A DNA stretch of 64,000 nt from Trichobilharzia szidati (taxonomy: Eukaryota > Platyhelminthes > Trematoda > Strigeidida > Schistosomatidae). The stretch covers positions 158,060,199 through 158,124,198 of the forward strand of contig OX235279.1 in assembly GCA_944472155.2 (NCBI GenBank). Reading direction: 5' to 3'. A program made the position numbers and the translations under genes. Of this stretch, positions 11,201 through 21,932 are shown one piece after another. How positions within the stretch are numbered: position 1 is the stretch's first letter; the number at the start of each line of letters is the position of its first letter. The notes beneath the pieces are model-generated. The model ran no database searches. It was not told the DNA's origin and was given only the letters and a program-made list of their open reading frames with translations.

Positions 11201-14200
11201 TACTATTATATGCGTAAAACTTGGCCAGCACTATGGTAGTGTGTAATTCCATACTAATTTGTTTATTGTAGATATATCACACACAGTGAGTGAAACAGCA
11301 TTATTTACTGCATGATAAGGTTTCGAACACAATTTATTTTTGCTCACAGTCATATCATCAATTGTTATTCTCTACAACTTCGAAACTTTCGTTTTGTAGT
11401 TTTCTTTATTTCTCCCTGTTCGTTGTAGTGGTAGTAGAATTTTCCAGATGTCTCAGAAAGATCTTGAATGTGTTCCACGTGTTCTCCATCAGTTGATTCG
11501 ATGATTAATAAACCTTCCATTACCAATCCTGCTCCCTCAACTCTGTTATATTAGATTTTAGAACTGCAATTTTGCCCCATCCTTTAGTGAGTGTGACTGG
11601 ATGTGAAGTACTATAGCTGAACTATTCTCCAGATTTCTTGTCTTATTACTGTCAATTAATCTAGATTTTGCTAGGTTTTTGGGCTGCTCCACTAGTCTGG
11701 GTGACTAACCCTGTCCTACCATTTTGACCTGACAATCATTCCAGCAGGGTATTAGATAAACTAAATAGTTTTGTTAAATTGGCTCCACAGGATGCGTTAA
11801 CCAACAAAGCTTGTTTCTAATTGAGTTTGTGGTTGGTTTGAATGCCAGCCACTGTTATTCCTGTCTGTATTGTTAAGAATTCTCCGTGAGGTTTCCGTGG
11901 TTCCTTCTTTGTATGGAAGTACTACTGATGATTTATATTCCCTATTGTAGGTGACGTCGCGTCATTCTGTGAATGTTTGACATACATGTCGTCACTAATA
12001 TTATTGTTGTCATCACTATCACTATTATTGTACCATCAGAAGGCAAGCCACAGAAGCCAAGATATATTTTCAAGTGATCAAACTGCCATTTATACCTGTG
12101 CAGTTTATATTCTTTAAGTAATCACTGATAGTGTGACTTCGGTTTACATTAAACAACATGAAATAGAATGTTCAAATACATTTAGGATTCTTTCGCTAAT
12201 GCTGTATTAAACTGTGGGAAAAGTATTCAGACGTTGACAACAACAAATACAATGATTCTTACCATGAGAAAAATATTCCGTAGGAACCCATTGTCTGTAT
12301 CACAACACCACACTATTACTATTAATTTTATTTTTCCACTTTCCTACATACTTCTTTTTTAAATTTACAGGGTAATTATTACGTTTCAAAGCTTCGCTTA
12401 TATGCATGACTTCCTGGTACTACTTAGTTTTTGTGGCCTATTACTTAAACATTTCACCAGTCCTACTTTTACTGACTTATTGTGTGGGTATGATCCGAAA
12501 TTCAAATATCTGTTTGAATGTGTGGGTTCTGTGTAAACACTAGTGTTTAACTTCCCACCTTATCTTTTTACTCTAAAATCCCCTTCCTGTCCTTCCAATT
12601 CATAAGTGAATTGATTTGCCTCCACGTTTGAGTTAATGTGTTCGATAAATCTGTCTATATCCTATTTTCTAAGTACAGTGAACGTGTCATCTACATATCT
12701 CCACCATACTTTTGGGTGGGTAGGACTGAACGTTTCAATCACTAAATTTTCCCACCTATCCATGAATATATCTGCCACAATCTGCAATATTGGTGATCCC
12801 ATGGCAACTCCCTCAGTTTGATTGTATATTTTTCCTTGGAATTTAAATACTTCAGAAGTCAGGCATATAGTTGAACTCCTAGTGATATGTCTTCTAATGG
12901 CATTTTTGTTCTAAGTTCGAGTTCTCAGTCAGAAATGAGTTCGTTTCTGACTGCTTCTAAAGCCATATTTATTGGTATACGTGTATATAAACTGACAATG
13001 TCAAAACTAACCATTTTTTTCTTCATTTTCTAATTTTAAATTATCTAATCTGTGTTTTAGTTCGCAAGAATTAGTTTGTCTAGATTTCGAGTGGCTTTTT
13101 GGGGGATTTAATACCATGGCTAAATACTTAGATAATTCATAAGTGGGTGAATTTCTAAAATCAAATGTAGGTCTAATAGGGTATTCTGACTCATGAACTT
13201 TAACAACACCATACATCCTACTGGGGTTATTAATTTTGGGCATTACATTAAACTCACCTAGAAACGGCTTAATCTGGTGTATAAGATCTCCTGTGGATTT
13301 CTTAACGTTATTCGATACCTTTGGGTTTTACAAGCGAGAGATACCTGGATGATGCTTTCATTAACTACAATAGTGAAGAGAAAATTTGGAAGATATTCTT
13401 GATTTCTTCAATAGCTTTCAATATCTCATTCAATTCACGCCAGGGAAAAAGTCCAATTCGAAAATTATTCTTCCTGGATGTTCAGTTAACAAGATACAAA
13501 AGATCCATCCACAGAAGACCGACATGGAATGGACAACATACAACCATTTACAGTTGGATGTCTTTATATATAAAAATAAACCTGATCCACTGGTTGACGC
13601 ACAGAATCCACTGTCACATTTCTATCCCTGAAACACAATGGAAAAGGAGCTGGAAGACTCTAAGTAGGGTGGGGTTGGGGTAGATTCTCATTGAAAATCG
13701 CGAAGTCCGAATGCCGCTTCATCATTGCAAAGTTCCATGAAACCCAACAACACTAAAATTGCGTACACTTTCTGCTTGTACTCCCCCTCCACAGAAAAGT
13801 TTATGTGAATCTCAAATTCTCAATGGAGACTCATCGGCAGAAATACTAAGAGAGAACTCCCCGTCCCGTCTTCACTCAACAAAAAGACTATCTTCAAAGC
13901 TGAACATGAACTTCCTTTCTATGCAAGATCATTCACATTTTCTGACTGTAGTCATCCATAGGTATATATTTGAGCACAATTAGTCATTGGTGCCACATCA
14001 TTACATTGTGTATAAATGAGTTAACATCCCTAACTCTTGTAAAGCTGAATACTGCAGTGACTGACTGTAATCACTGACGTGCCTCCGCTTACGGAAAAAC
14101 AAACGCACTGATCAGAACATTATCACCTAGCCTGGTGGTTAGCGAAGGTAACACACACACAAGTGAAAAGTTTTGTATCTGATGGAGCCAGGAGACTCAG

Positions 14201-14577
14201 CTACATTTTTTCTTAGAAACGCTTTTGAAAAAATCCTTCTCCAAAATCCAATCAAACCTCTCAAAATGCTTTTCTTTTTCAATTTGTTTTTCTATTATTC
14301 ACAGTTCCTCTCCTCCCTGTCGTTATTCGGTGGTAGTGGGATCGGTGCAGGCAACAATAAGAAGTCATCGACGAATAAGCGTAAATCTGGTGAAAAGTCA
14401 CGTCAAAATAATGGCGGTGGTAGTTGTGCTAATAGTAATGGTAGTAATACTGCGTCTTCAGAAGGATCAAGTCACTATCACTACAGCAGTGGGACTAATA
14501 CTGCTATCAGTAGTGCTTCAAGTTCTTCTGGTGGGACAGCAACGGTGACATCTAGACGAACAACGACGAAAAAGTAG
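8156..14577 (+). CDS. EMC7: EMC7, ER membrane protein complex subunit 7 (3' exons)
   Basis: EMC7 is a subunit of the conserved ER membrane protein insertase EMC. Its N-terminal beta-sandwich faces the ER lumen, and one membrane span precedes a cytosolic tail. Three phase-0 exons are visible: 8156-8287, 10855-11037 and 14305-14577, all with AG/GT borders and together encoding 195 residues plus stop. Exon 1 gives VRVDISSKGRIRARQLN and PYPLRLTSSG, matching the end of the lumenal domain. Exon 2 gives the membrane span (LYVVVPLLLVMVLTKLV) and the EMC7 signature LVNTSDPELQKEM. Exon 3 is a Ser/Gly/Thr-rich tail, longer than the tail of about 30 residues I recall for the human protein. The signal peptide and first part of the lumenal domain lie on exons I could not find, probably upstream of the window. 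The introns hold RTE, R1 repeat and Penelope debris. Confidence 0.93.
8300..9430 (+). mobile_element. RTE-A LINE fragment in EMC7 intron
   Basis: This fragment lies in the same orientation as the host gene. Broken frames give the post-RT region of the SR2-like family: SHKLEDLQTKTN, NLRNKVRIFNTNVKS-like RNKVRIFNTNVKSVLLYEWE, and a 3' block near 9405 (GAAGCCCTATGCTTCACTTG) ending at an AATAATAAT tract (9440-9451). It is 5'-truncated and carries many stops. Confidence 0.75.
9640..10070 (+). repeat. interspersed repeat related to family D, first unit
   Basis: The block GTTGTGACAAGTGTGG (about 9921) recurs as GTCGTGACAAGTGTGG (about 10266) with similar flanks, indicating a local duplication within the EMC7 intron. 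The block near 9690-9720 resembles 17700-17720. No coding potential is seen. Confidence 0.4.
10190..10600 (+). repeat. SINE-like repeat, family D, second unit
   Basis: It contains the second copy of the TCGTGACAAGTGTGG block. A tRNA-like segment follows (A-box-like TGACTGGTCTACGTAGTGG near 10411, B-box-like CCGAACCCC near 10459). The tail GGCTGACAAAACAGCTGTC (10506-10524) is shared with 2081-2099. It sits in the EMC7 intron. Confidence 0.45.
10855..11037 (+). CDS. EMC7: EMC7 exon: transmembrane segment
   Basis: This 183-bp, 61-codon exon lies between a TTTTTTTATAG acceptor and a GTAAGT donor, phase 0 on both sides. It encodes the LLLNPNVLY lead-in, one hydrophobic span and the LVNTSDPELQ motif, ending in IPDMSE as in animal EMC7 (PDVSE in human). 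Confidence 0.94.
11202..11955 (+). repeat. interspersed repeat R1, copy c (most complete)
   Basis: It lies in the EMC7 intron just after the transmembrane exon, in sense orientation. Its first part matches 494-933 and its whole length matches the reverse complement of 945-1655. This copy defines a unit of about 0.75 kb. Similarity stays high across all three copies, so spread was fairly recent. No protein domain, target duplication or terminal repeat was recognised. Confidence 0.7.
12040..12185 (+). repeat. interspersed repeat R2, copy a
   Basis: About 140 bp, including GATCAAACTGCCATTTATA and a downstream ATTAAACAACAT block, recurs inverted at 20000-20145 inside the BEL/Pao element. It is non-coding and of unknown family. 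Confidence 0.55.
12480..13320 (-). mobile_element. Penelope-like element RT fragment
   Basis: The minus strand encodes a Penelope-type reverse transcriptase in several broken frames. In order it gives MPKINNPSRMYGVVKVHES (related to the family's YGLPKVHK motif), SPTYELSKYLA, a catalytic RYVDDTFTVL block near 12680-12705, and NSNVEANQFTYELE. Stops and frameshifts separate these blocks. The 5' end of the fragment abuts an oppositely oriented Penelope fragment at 13321. Confidence 0.85.
13321..13660 (+). mobile_element. Penelope-like element RT fragment (opposite orientation)
   Basis: The + frame at 13321-13683 carries a RYLDDAFINYN catalytic block followed by a region equivalent to the post-YxDD part of Penelope RT (FLDVQLTRYKRSIHRRPTWN). 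It starts almost exactly where the minus-strand copy stops. It lies in the last EMC7 intron and has no intact RT. Confidence 0.8.
14305..14577 (+). CDS. EMC7: EMC7 terminal coding exon: Ser/Gly/Thr-rich tail
   Basis: The exon follows TTATTCACAG. It opens FLSSLSLFGGSG, in the place of the EFMTRLFSS start of the human tail, and ends TTTKK-stop at 14575-14577. It is strongly enriched in Ser, Asn, Gly and Thr. The open frame beginning at 14173 runs through the intron and is not the real start. Confidence 0.9.
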   Translation, partial: FLSSLSLFGGSGIGAGNNKKSSTNKRKSGEKSRQNNGGGSCANSNGSNTASSEGSSHYHYSSGTNTAISSASSSSGGTATVTSRRTTTKK

Positions 14578-15185
14578 TTAATAGAAGAAAGGTTTTAATG
14601 AATAAGAGTTAAGCGAGAATATCTGTGTGTGTGTGTGTACACGCGTGTGTTTGTTTGTCTGCCCGCCTGTCTGTTTATTTTTCTTGTATAACACTTATTG
14701 ATTTTATGCCCCTTAATTTTTGTGCTCCGAATTTTTTTTTATTTCTTTCAACTGTAAACTACGGAGTGAAAAAAAAATTCTGTGCGTTTTTTGTTCTTCC
14801 GTGTATTTATAGTAAATGGGCAAGGAAGTTCCCGAATTGTTTCCGGTCAAACGTCAAATTAATAAGATTACAAAGTGTGATAGACAGGATGATCGGGTAA
14901 AAGACAGCAAGATCATAATTACTGAGATACTTGACTTTTTTTGTGCACTTAGGAATTAAAGACGTGGTAATAACAAGATGGATAGGAAGTTCGGTTTCAC
15001 AGGTGTATAGAAGACGACTATGTGTACTGAAGGATTGTGAACCCGATCACAATCACTGAGAAACTTGGCTGTTTGTCCAATTAGGGATTAAGAGTGTAGT
15101 ATTAACAAAGTAGGCAGTAAGTTCAGATATAAAACACAGTAATGCAGATAGGAATTTTAAAAAACGTAAATGTAACACAAATAAA
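14578..15185 (+). promoter_or_regulatory. probable EMC7 3' UTR with candidate poly-A signal
   Basis: Non-coding sequence after the EMC7 stop contains a short GT-rich run (14622-14655). An AATAAA hexamer at 15180-15185 could serve as the polyadenylation signal. Which signal is used cannot be decided from sequence. Confidence 0.35.
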
Positions 15186-15739
15186 CAGGCAGATTGGACA
15201 AGAAAAGTGATAGGATAATGACTGTTGGAAGAATTGACTGTTTATGGTGGCCATGTTAGGGATAACAACGGTTAGAAGTATTTCTTTTGGTGAATATATA
15301 GCGTCGGCTTGAACTCTTAGATTGCTGGTGCCTCACCTATTCCCAGAGGCCTTGAATTCACTCCCTTTAAGAAAGAGGTTTCACCGGATCTTGTACATAA
15401 CTTTGAAGGACTTTTTATTAAATGGATCTGAATGTCCTAAATTCAGCAGATGCTATGTTACTAAATTATGTACACTTTTGCTTTCTCTCTTTGTTAACCA
15501 CTCTGGAAAGTGTTCTTATAAATACACGAATGTACATCCTGTTTGAGGACTACTTCGTCGGAAAGGAAGGTTTCTTCTCAGAAAACCATCTTTAATAATT
15601 CCTATGATTTAATGTGAACATTACGTGGTTTTTTGTTAGCCGAAAATGTCTTCTTTATTTTCTTTGGAAGGAATGAGGAATAATTAGTTAGCTGTGTGTT
15701 TAAATTGTACTGATGTCCCCATGTTATTTTGCTTGGTTC

Positions 15740-15960
15740 ACAATGGTTACTATGCTGGCAAGCACTTTATATGGAGACGTGCCAGTTGGGACTCGTCACT
15801 GAAACTCCAAGTCAGCACGCACCTTTAACAGCAATTAGATCGTTATGCAATAGGGTTCAAGTCACCCACTCGCTCTGTCACTGGCAATTGCAGGTATATC
15901 CAGCTTCAATGATGAGTCCTGACTAAGACAAAATGAGCATTCTGGATCCTTCACTGTGCT
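15740..15960 (+). mobile_element. decayed Sm-alpha-like retroposon with hammerhead remnant
   Basis: A B-box-like GGGTTCAAGTC (15853) precedes a block that resembles the schistosome Sm-alpha hammerhead arrangement: GGTATATCCAG, then TGATGAGTCC (15909-15918), then GACAAAAT in place of the conserved GACGAAAC, then TTCTGGATCC...CACTG. The extra bases between helix I and the core, and the loss of the GAAA, would abolish ribozyme activity. Assignment is by motif order only. Confidence 0.45.
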
Positions 15961-16329
15961 CGTCACTTTCCACTAAAAAAGGATGAGCGTGTTAACTCCC
16001 AGACATCGTCGACTAGGTGGCTGCGGCATGTCAACATAGGTACTGAAAATTTTAATTCAATATCAATGTAGCAATCGGTCAGTCAACTGGAAATGCAAAT
16101 TTAACTTGCTTCTTGTAAAATACTTACTGGGACAGGATTATTGTGTAAAACGGAAAGCGAACCTGGTTTGCCGAGCTGGAGAGATAGGGAACGTTCCATA
16201 ATACGTCTATCGATTTGACGTTGTGTACGATTGTTTTGTGGTTTGCTCCATAGGAAAATAAAGTCATGGATACAAACACTAAAGTGATCAGTAACGATAT
16301 TTCATTCTTGAAAATTTATTGTATTATTG

Positions 16330-17290
16330 TTCTTAAGCGGGAAGCATAGGGCTTCTATTGGAGCGCATTTCCGATTTGTCCTATTTTCTGCATTTCCCTT
16401 TCAGCTGACTGGCCCCACGATTTCTCATAGTCTCTCATCTCCTTCTCCCAAAACGACCACCTCCATGTCATCTTGAGACCAAAGCCCAACTCGTCATTTC
16501 CCATTCAGGTTATCCATTAATTCCTGCCTGGGGTTTCTTGTTTCTAACTCTTTCTGGCCAGACATCTGATCTTCAGTATGGAACCAGTGAAGGCGACTAA
16601 CTGTTGATAAAGTCTACAGTAGCCTGTTAAAAATGCTTTTCATGATGTACGCGCCAATTATCTGACCCATACATCAGAAATCACTTAACATTCGTGTTGA
16701 AAATCCCGATTTCATTTCTTTATGCTGGGGGGGGGGGAGTGCAGAAAATTACCGAACCGATTTTAGAATGATGAAGGTCTGTCTTGCCTATCCGATGCTG
16801 ACGGTTTTCCCATCCTCATCGGTGTCGTTCGCTTGCAGTTGAAACGATGCTCTCCAGATAAGTGAAGAAAGGAAGTTGCCTCTCAAATTTATCCCGCTGA
16901 TAGTGATTGGTGCTTGTTATTAGTTGTTTAGTTATTTTGTTTTCATCAAATCCGTCTTCTTTATTTTCACTTGTAGTCCTGTCTTCACTGCTTCTCTTGC
17001 CAGTTTGTTGGTTTTTGTCTGTAGATCTTCGAGTTTGTTTGAGATTAGATATGAATCATCCACGGGAAGTCCAGATCTCCTCTTCTTGTCAACCCAACAT
17101 ATTCCTGTCTTACTGCTGCTGACACACGGTCTATCTCAGATTCCGGTCGATCACTTCGGTGATAGTAGGAAGCAGTTTCGTCTTACTCCCGTGTTCTCTA
17201 CAAACTTAGGCTTCTCTGAGTTATCCGTTGTGGATCACTTGATATATGGCATTGTCATACAGCTGTGGTTGAATGAAGAGAAAGAATAGT
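16330..17290 (-). mobile_element. RTE-A LINE 3' fragment
   Basis: On the minus strand this matches the 3' third of RTE-A. It begins (5') near the block at 17150-17250, shared with 27770-27830. It includes the region equivalent to the coding sequence at 25290-25507 and ends near 16345, with GAAGCCCTATGCTTCCCGC. Frames are broken. A G-run (16728-16736) is an internal mutation. Confidence 0.7.
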
Positions 17291-18580
17291 AACATTGAAA
17301 AACATGAGTTCAATGGATCTGCGTTATTGAGGACAAGGATTTCAAGCCATAACACCACCAGTAAGTATTCCCAATTCACTGATTCTTAGCATCTCAAGGA
17401 TTCTTGAGCTAACCAGGCACCCTACGCCCTTCTATATGGTTGGTACAGACCAACTATTTCAAGGCCATACAGATAGATACTGGGTTTTGTTTTTGACCAC
17501 CTCCACATTCCTAACTCTTTTTTCAACCTAAACCTATATAATCACTAAAATTGCTCATCGAGAAAGGTGATGGCTCCATAGTTAGTTGTACGAATTGTTC
17601 TTATTTCTTTCTAATTTGACGACGAGCTAGCTGACAGTTACGTTCCAGTCAGATAGGGAATCATTAAAGGAGGAAACTACCAATATCAGAAAGACCACTG
17701 TACAACTGTTTCGTAGGCCTAGTTTAGAGTCTGGTCTCTTCATTAGCAGCACTACAGGACGTACCCATGAGTCTACCATCTCTGGGGATGCAATCGCTCA
17801 CTCCCTTCAGATTACATAGAATAAAGGAAGCGCATTGAAGGAGATTCAGTTAGCTTCTACTGAAATAGTTGGCGGAATTCATTTAAACTGGTGTATATGA
17901 ATTCGGACATTTTCTGCAAATTCTCGATTCCTTCTACTGTTTTCGTGATGTAAGTCATCGACCGATAGGGATTATTGTCGGAGGAGAAATACGTCAAATC
18001 CAATTCTATGTTTGTTTTTATATGATGTGCTTTATAAAGAAACTGAGTTAGTCATCAGCGTAGATCTTCGCATGATTAAGTTGAAACACAGGACTTTGTA
18101 CACACTATAAGCCCCAAGAATGAATGAAGGAATTGATCCAGAAAGGAAGCAAGTAAATTTGACAATATTACAACATTCGTGATATTACTGTCTGAAAAAG
18201 CTGAGTGAAGCAAACTGCAGCCACTGATTATGATTCTTAGTCACATGATAATGTTTTGAGACAGCTATCCATTAGAATTATATCTCGGACTCCAACCAAG
18301 GATTCCTGATGCACCAAATGATGACGCTTACGTGATACCAATATCCTTCATCCAGCGACGTGACATCTTAGGCTGACCACCTCTCTACCCTTTCCATCCA
18401 CTCCAAGGGCCAGCTAACCGAGACCGGTACGGGAATGTGTGGGATGACGATCATAACGCATACATTTCCGAGCCACCGAAGCCAACGTTTCCAGATGACT
18501 ACGACAATCAAAGAGTGATGATCACTGTGTCCAGATACACGCTGCTGAACCTCAGAATTACTTACTAGATAATGACATTG
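17291..18580. other. non-coding, mostly unassigned
   Basis: The block at 17620-17760 weakly resembles 9690-9740 (family D). The rest shows no recognisable coding region or repeat. The stretch at 18260-18580 could be part of a retroelement, but I cannot identify it. Confidence 0.35.
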
Positions 18581-18779
18581 AACTCAAGCAATTCTATGGC
18601 GATGGCTATGATCTAATTGGTAGAGTTGCCGAACTGGTTCAGCCAACCCAGAGAGGCCAGATTCCGAACGTATGTAGAGCACGACTGTGCGCATTGCAAA
18701 CCCCAGCAGTGACGATGACAATTGGCCCAAATTCTCCCATTCAAACATAACTTCCAGGAAACCGTTACAGCTCCCGTTC

Positions 18780-19430
18780 GTCACACAAACTCATCGACAA
18801 CTTCATCCGGTTCACCACTTGCAAGGGTGAGTAGAGTTACACGCTCCTGCATATCTTATCATAGTGAAGTGCACTAGTAGCAGTTCATGTTTTGTCACAC
18901 TCGCCATATCGCATGCACAAAAATGGTAGGAGCGAAAAAGAAATTCCAATGGAGACATCATGAACAGAAAGGTGTGAGAGGGAGATAGGATGAAGTTAAA
19001 CCTTAGAGATACCCGAATGTCGTGAACACAGCATACCAATGATCTTGGAGCACACTGACAGTCAGACAGCAAAGTAAAATTAGCTTTAGGTTAGGCAAAG
19101 ATTAGGGTTAAGGTAGCCTAGTTAGGGAGGCATTACGGACAGATTGACGTTAGGGTTGAGTTAGGGAAGAAAATTTACATTTTTGAATAAGGGGGGAACG
19201 AAAATATTTGCAGTCAGGATAATGCGATCTCATTCTACTTCGTGGATTCTTCGTTCAACTGTGCACGTCCTAAACAAAATCAATTATAAGTTACGAAATG
19301 ATCTGGCTGAACATAATTCTTCAGACTGACTTGGAGTTATAGATAGAAGGCAAAAGCTGCTATGTAATAGGACTAGACTTATCTATAGCCTTTGGCCACA
19401 GACCTCTTGGAGTGTCAGTACTGCTAACTA
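18780..19430. repeat. repeat pair X-Y, adjacent to BEL/Pao 3' end
   Basis: Segment X (about 18783-18940) matches 30618-30785 in the same orientation. Segment Y (about 18945-19425) matches 30792-31275 in reverse complement. Y contains scattered TTAGGG/TTAGGGTT motifs (19095-19165), but these are not a telomere array. The position directly downstream of the minus-strand BEL/Pao pol suggests X-Y belongs to that element's 3' end or LTR. Confidence 0.6.
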
Positions 19431-19439
19431 TGACAAGAC

Positions 19440-20870
19440 CATCGGACTGTAGCTTTCTCTTCATACCTAACTACTTCAACTTCCTTGCAGAATTGGAAGG
19501 TATTCATAGAGCCAACTACTCCAGAACAAATCAGTCAAACGTCGCGTTTCTTTCCATCTTTTATTATACCCTCACATTCTACTGCCTTAGAAAGCCAGTT
19601 GTTTATGAAGCAACAATGATTTATTTGGTGTTAGCGCTTATAAGTCTTCATCATTTTCTGTTGACTTTATCAGCGATGGACTGTTTAAAATCCTTTCCGA
19701 CTCCACGAGAAATGTTTTCAGTGTCTCATCCGCCACTGTTTTCGGAAACGACAATGTCCGCAAGATCCTTCTGACAGGTCTAATGACGCACCGCCACAAT
19801 GGCTAGCTCTAGTGGATTGAAATGCAACTCGCATCCTCTCTCTAGAAGATTATTCGCTATTTTATTCTGATCCCAACTTCTAACAGTCTTCTTCAAGCTA
19901 GCATCAGATCCCTTGAAGTTAGACCCGTTGTCATTTAATATGTGCTTCGGGTATCCCCTTCTTCCAGCAAACCTGGAGAAGGAACACAGAAGGGAGTCAG
20001 AATACTATATATATTTGAACTTTTTATTTGATGTTGTTTAATGCAAATCAAACTCTCAGTGATTGTTTAAAGAATAAAAAACTATAGATATAAATGGCAG
20101 TTTGATCAACTGGAAATACACATTGGCTTCTGTGTCTTACATTCTGCTGTTATAGTATGATTAGGTGTTTACCGTCAAAAGATAGGCAAGATAACTGTAA
20201 ACGACCTCCTACTCGGATGATGTCATCCATTACAAGAGGACTGAGTTTCTTTATCAGACAATGCCCTTCTTAATGATTTTGCAGGACGATTATATATAAT
20301 GCAACGACTCATTGCTCATGCCAATCCTTCCCTCCTTCTGAGTATTTGTAATATTCTTGTAAATGTTTCCTACAGACCTCAATGCTTGCAATCATTTGGA
20401 AACGTAGCACTCTGTACTAGCTTAAGTATCTGCATCTTGGCTTTTTTGACATCCTCTAGCGATAATCTGTAGACAACCATCGGTTTTCTGTCCATTCGCA
20501 CTCCTAGATTGCGGACGAAATGCTGACACGATGCGAAAAATCTCAGCATCTTGAACCATGAACTAAAGGCTCTGAATCTATCTAACAGTTAATCTTGTTC
20601 TCACAATCTACTCGACTCATAACTTTCGTCGGTTAACACATCAATGCTGATAACACTTTCATCTTCATGCGTATAAGACCAATTCTCTTCCGTATCCTTC
20701 AGGAATCTTGGTCCACAAAGCCACTCGCTAATCTTAATATCGTTATCTAGTAGAAGACCGCTTTAGAAATGATCAGTAGGGTTCTGTCTACTTTCGACGT
20801 ATGTCCACTGATCGCGTGTGGATAACTGCGAGTCTACTACTTGCAAACCTTCCAAATCTTTTGGTTGTAT
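19440..20870 (-). pseudogene. BEL/Pao RNase H-integrase region
   Basis: The minus strand has a conserved pre-integrase block (about 20830-20800: ESRQNPTDHF). The integrase core carries LNDNGSNFKG with its catalytic Asp, followed by WDQNKIANNLLERG and FNPLELA (about 19960-19800). The C-terminal part has TVADETLKTFLVESERILN (near 19700) and LTDLFWSSWLYEYLP (near 19500). Frameshifts separate these blocks, and R2 interrupts between 20145 and 20000. Confidence 0.8.
20000..20145 (-). repeat. interspersed repeat R2, copy b
   Basis: The reverse complement resembles 12040-12185. It disrupts the collinear integrase coding region, so it is probably an insertion there. The family is unknown. Confidence 0.5.
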
Positions 20871-20899
20871 TCTATATAGAATGAAGGAAAATGAATGAA

Positions 20900-21895
20900 T
20901 CCGTTCAGTAAATTATGGAAGAAATCGGTACATGCAGCTGTTGTTGCAGATGTTTGCCAATTTTAAGACATGATTCAGTAGTAACTCATACCAATCTAGA
21001 CATAGTAACAGGTTTCAGTAGTGCGACTCCCACAGTTGGCCAACTCTATGTGTGTTTATCAATTCACCTGCTCATGTGGAGCTGGGTATATCGGTCGTTC
21101 GACTCGAGTTTTATCCAAGAGCGTGCAAAAACACTATCCCGCATGGTTACGAAGAGGTGGAAGTGGAGCGATAAGAAGCGCCATCATTTAATATCTGATT
21201 GATAATGATCACCTTATCTCCATAGCCTCCACCTTTGAAGTTATTTACAAGGCGAAAATTAATTTGCCCAGATCACTGCATACTCGACTCACCTGTATTA
21301 CTGAAGGCTTGTCTATTGAAAAAGAAAAGTCGGATCTCTGTTTACAGAAAAAACTCATTCAACCCCTCTAACTTTCGTGGTCTTAATCCCCCTATGCCAA
21401 TGTATGATAATCCCCATTTCATATTTTGGCTCTACTGATTTTTTCGTTTTGTCTATTCAGTTTGTATACTCTTGGTTTATTAAGTCAATTGTTTCTATTA
21501 CTATTCTCACTTTGAACTGAGCCCGGTATCATTTCACTCGTTCTACTTATCATTCTAAATCACTTCTGGTTTGCAATGTTAAATTCTATGTTATCAAATT
21601 TCACACAACGTTACGTAACGTTTTTATCTTATCCGATTTGTCTACTAATCCTATAAGTGCACACCCCTTCCAAGTTCTATACATCCTATGAATTATTCTA
21701 TATATCACATTAGTTGTTTCACCACTTGACACTTGATATTTAACTATGATTGAAATCCCAAACATTTATTTGCATTTCATACTGTTATTTTATGTATTCA
21801 CACCTATGATTCCATTCCCTCACCTGATATATTTTCCTGAAAACCATGTATGAATCCGACTGTACAACTCGATAATAAATTCTTTGTTGAAAAAA
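20900..21895 (+). mobile_element. Penelope-like element 3' end with GIY-YIG endonuclease
   Basis: The + frames give PILRHDSVVTHTNLDIVTG and, after a frameshift, a GIY-YIG-type block YQFTCSCGAGYIGRSTRVL (about 21055-21110) followed by HYPAWLRRGG. This is the arrangement seen at the C-terminus of schistosome Penelope-like elements. Downstream is an AT-rich 3' UTR ending with AATAAATTC (21872) and a short A run near 21890. The element sits inside the BEL/Pao pol. Confidence 0.8.
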
Positions 21896-21932
21896 GCCTT
21901 TTCGCTGGAGCAAGCAGATAGTCAACACAAAA

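Noticed and set aside
14173..14577. 134-residue open frame as a separate gene
   Set aside because: Its first third is intron; the AG at 14304 and homology show that only 14305-14577 is coding, as the EMC7 tail.
18812..19072. Open frame repeated at 31143-31373, looking like a conserved protein
   Set aside because: It lies within repeat Y, and its conservation reflects recent DNA duplication with no recognisable domain.
19090..19170. Telomere-like TTAGGG motifs (also inverted near 31030-31130)
   Set aside because: Only scattered, imperfect copies inside repeat Y; no tandem array.
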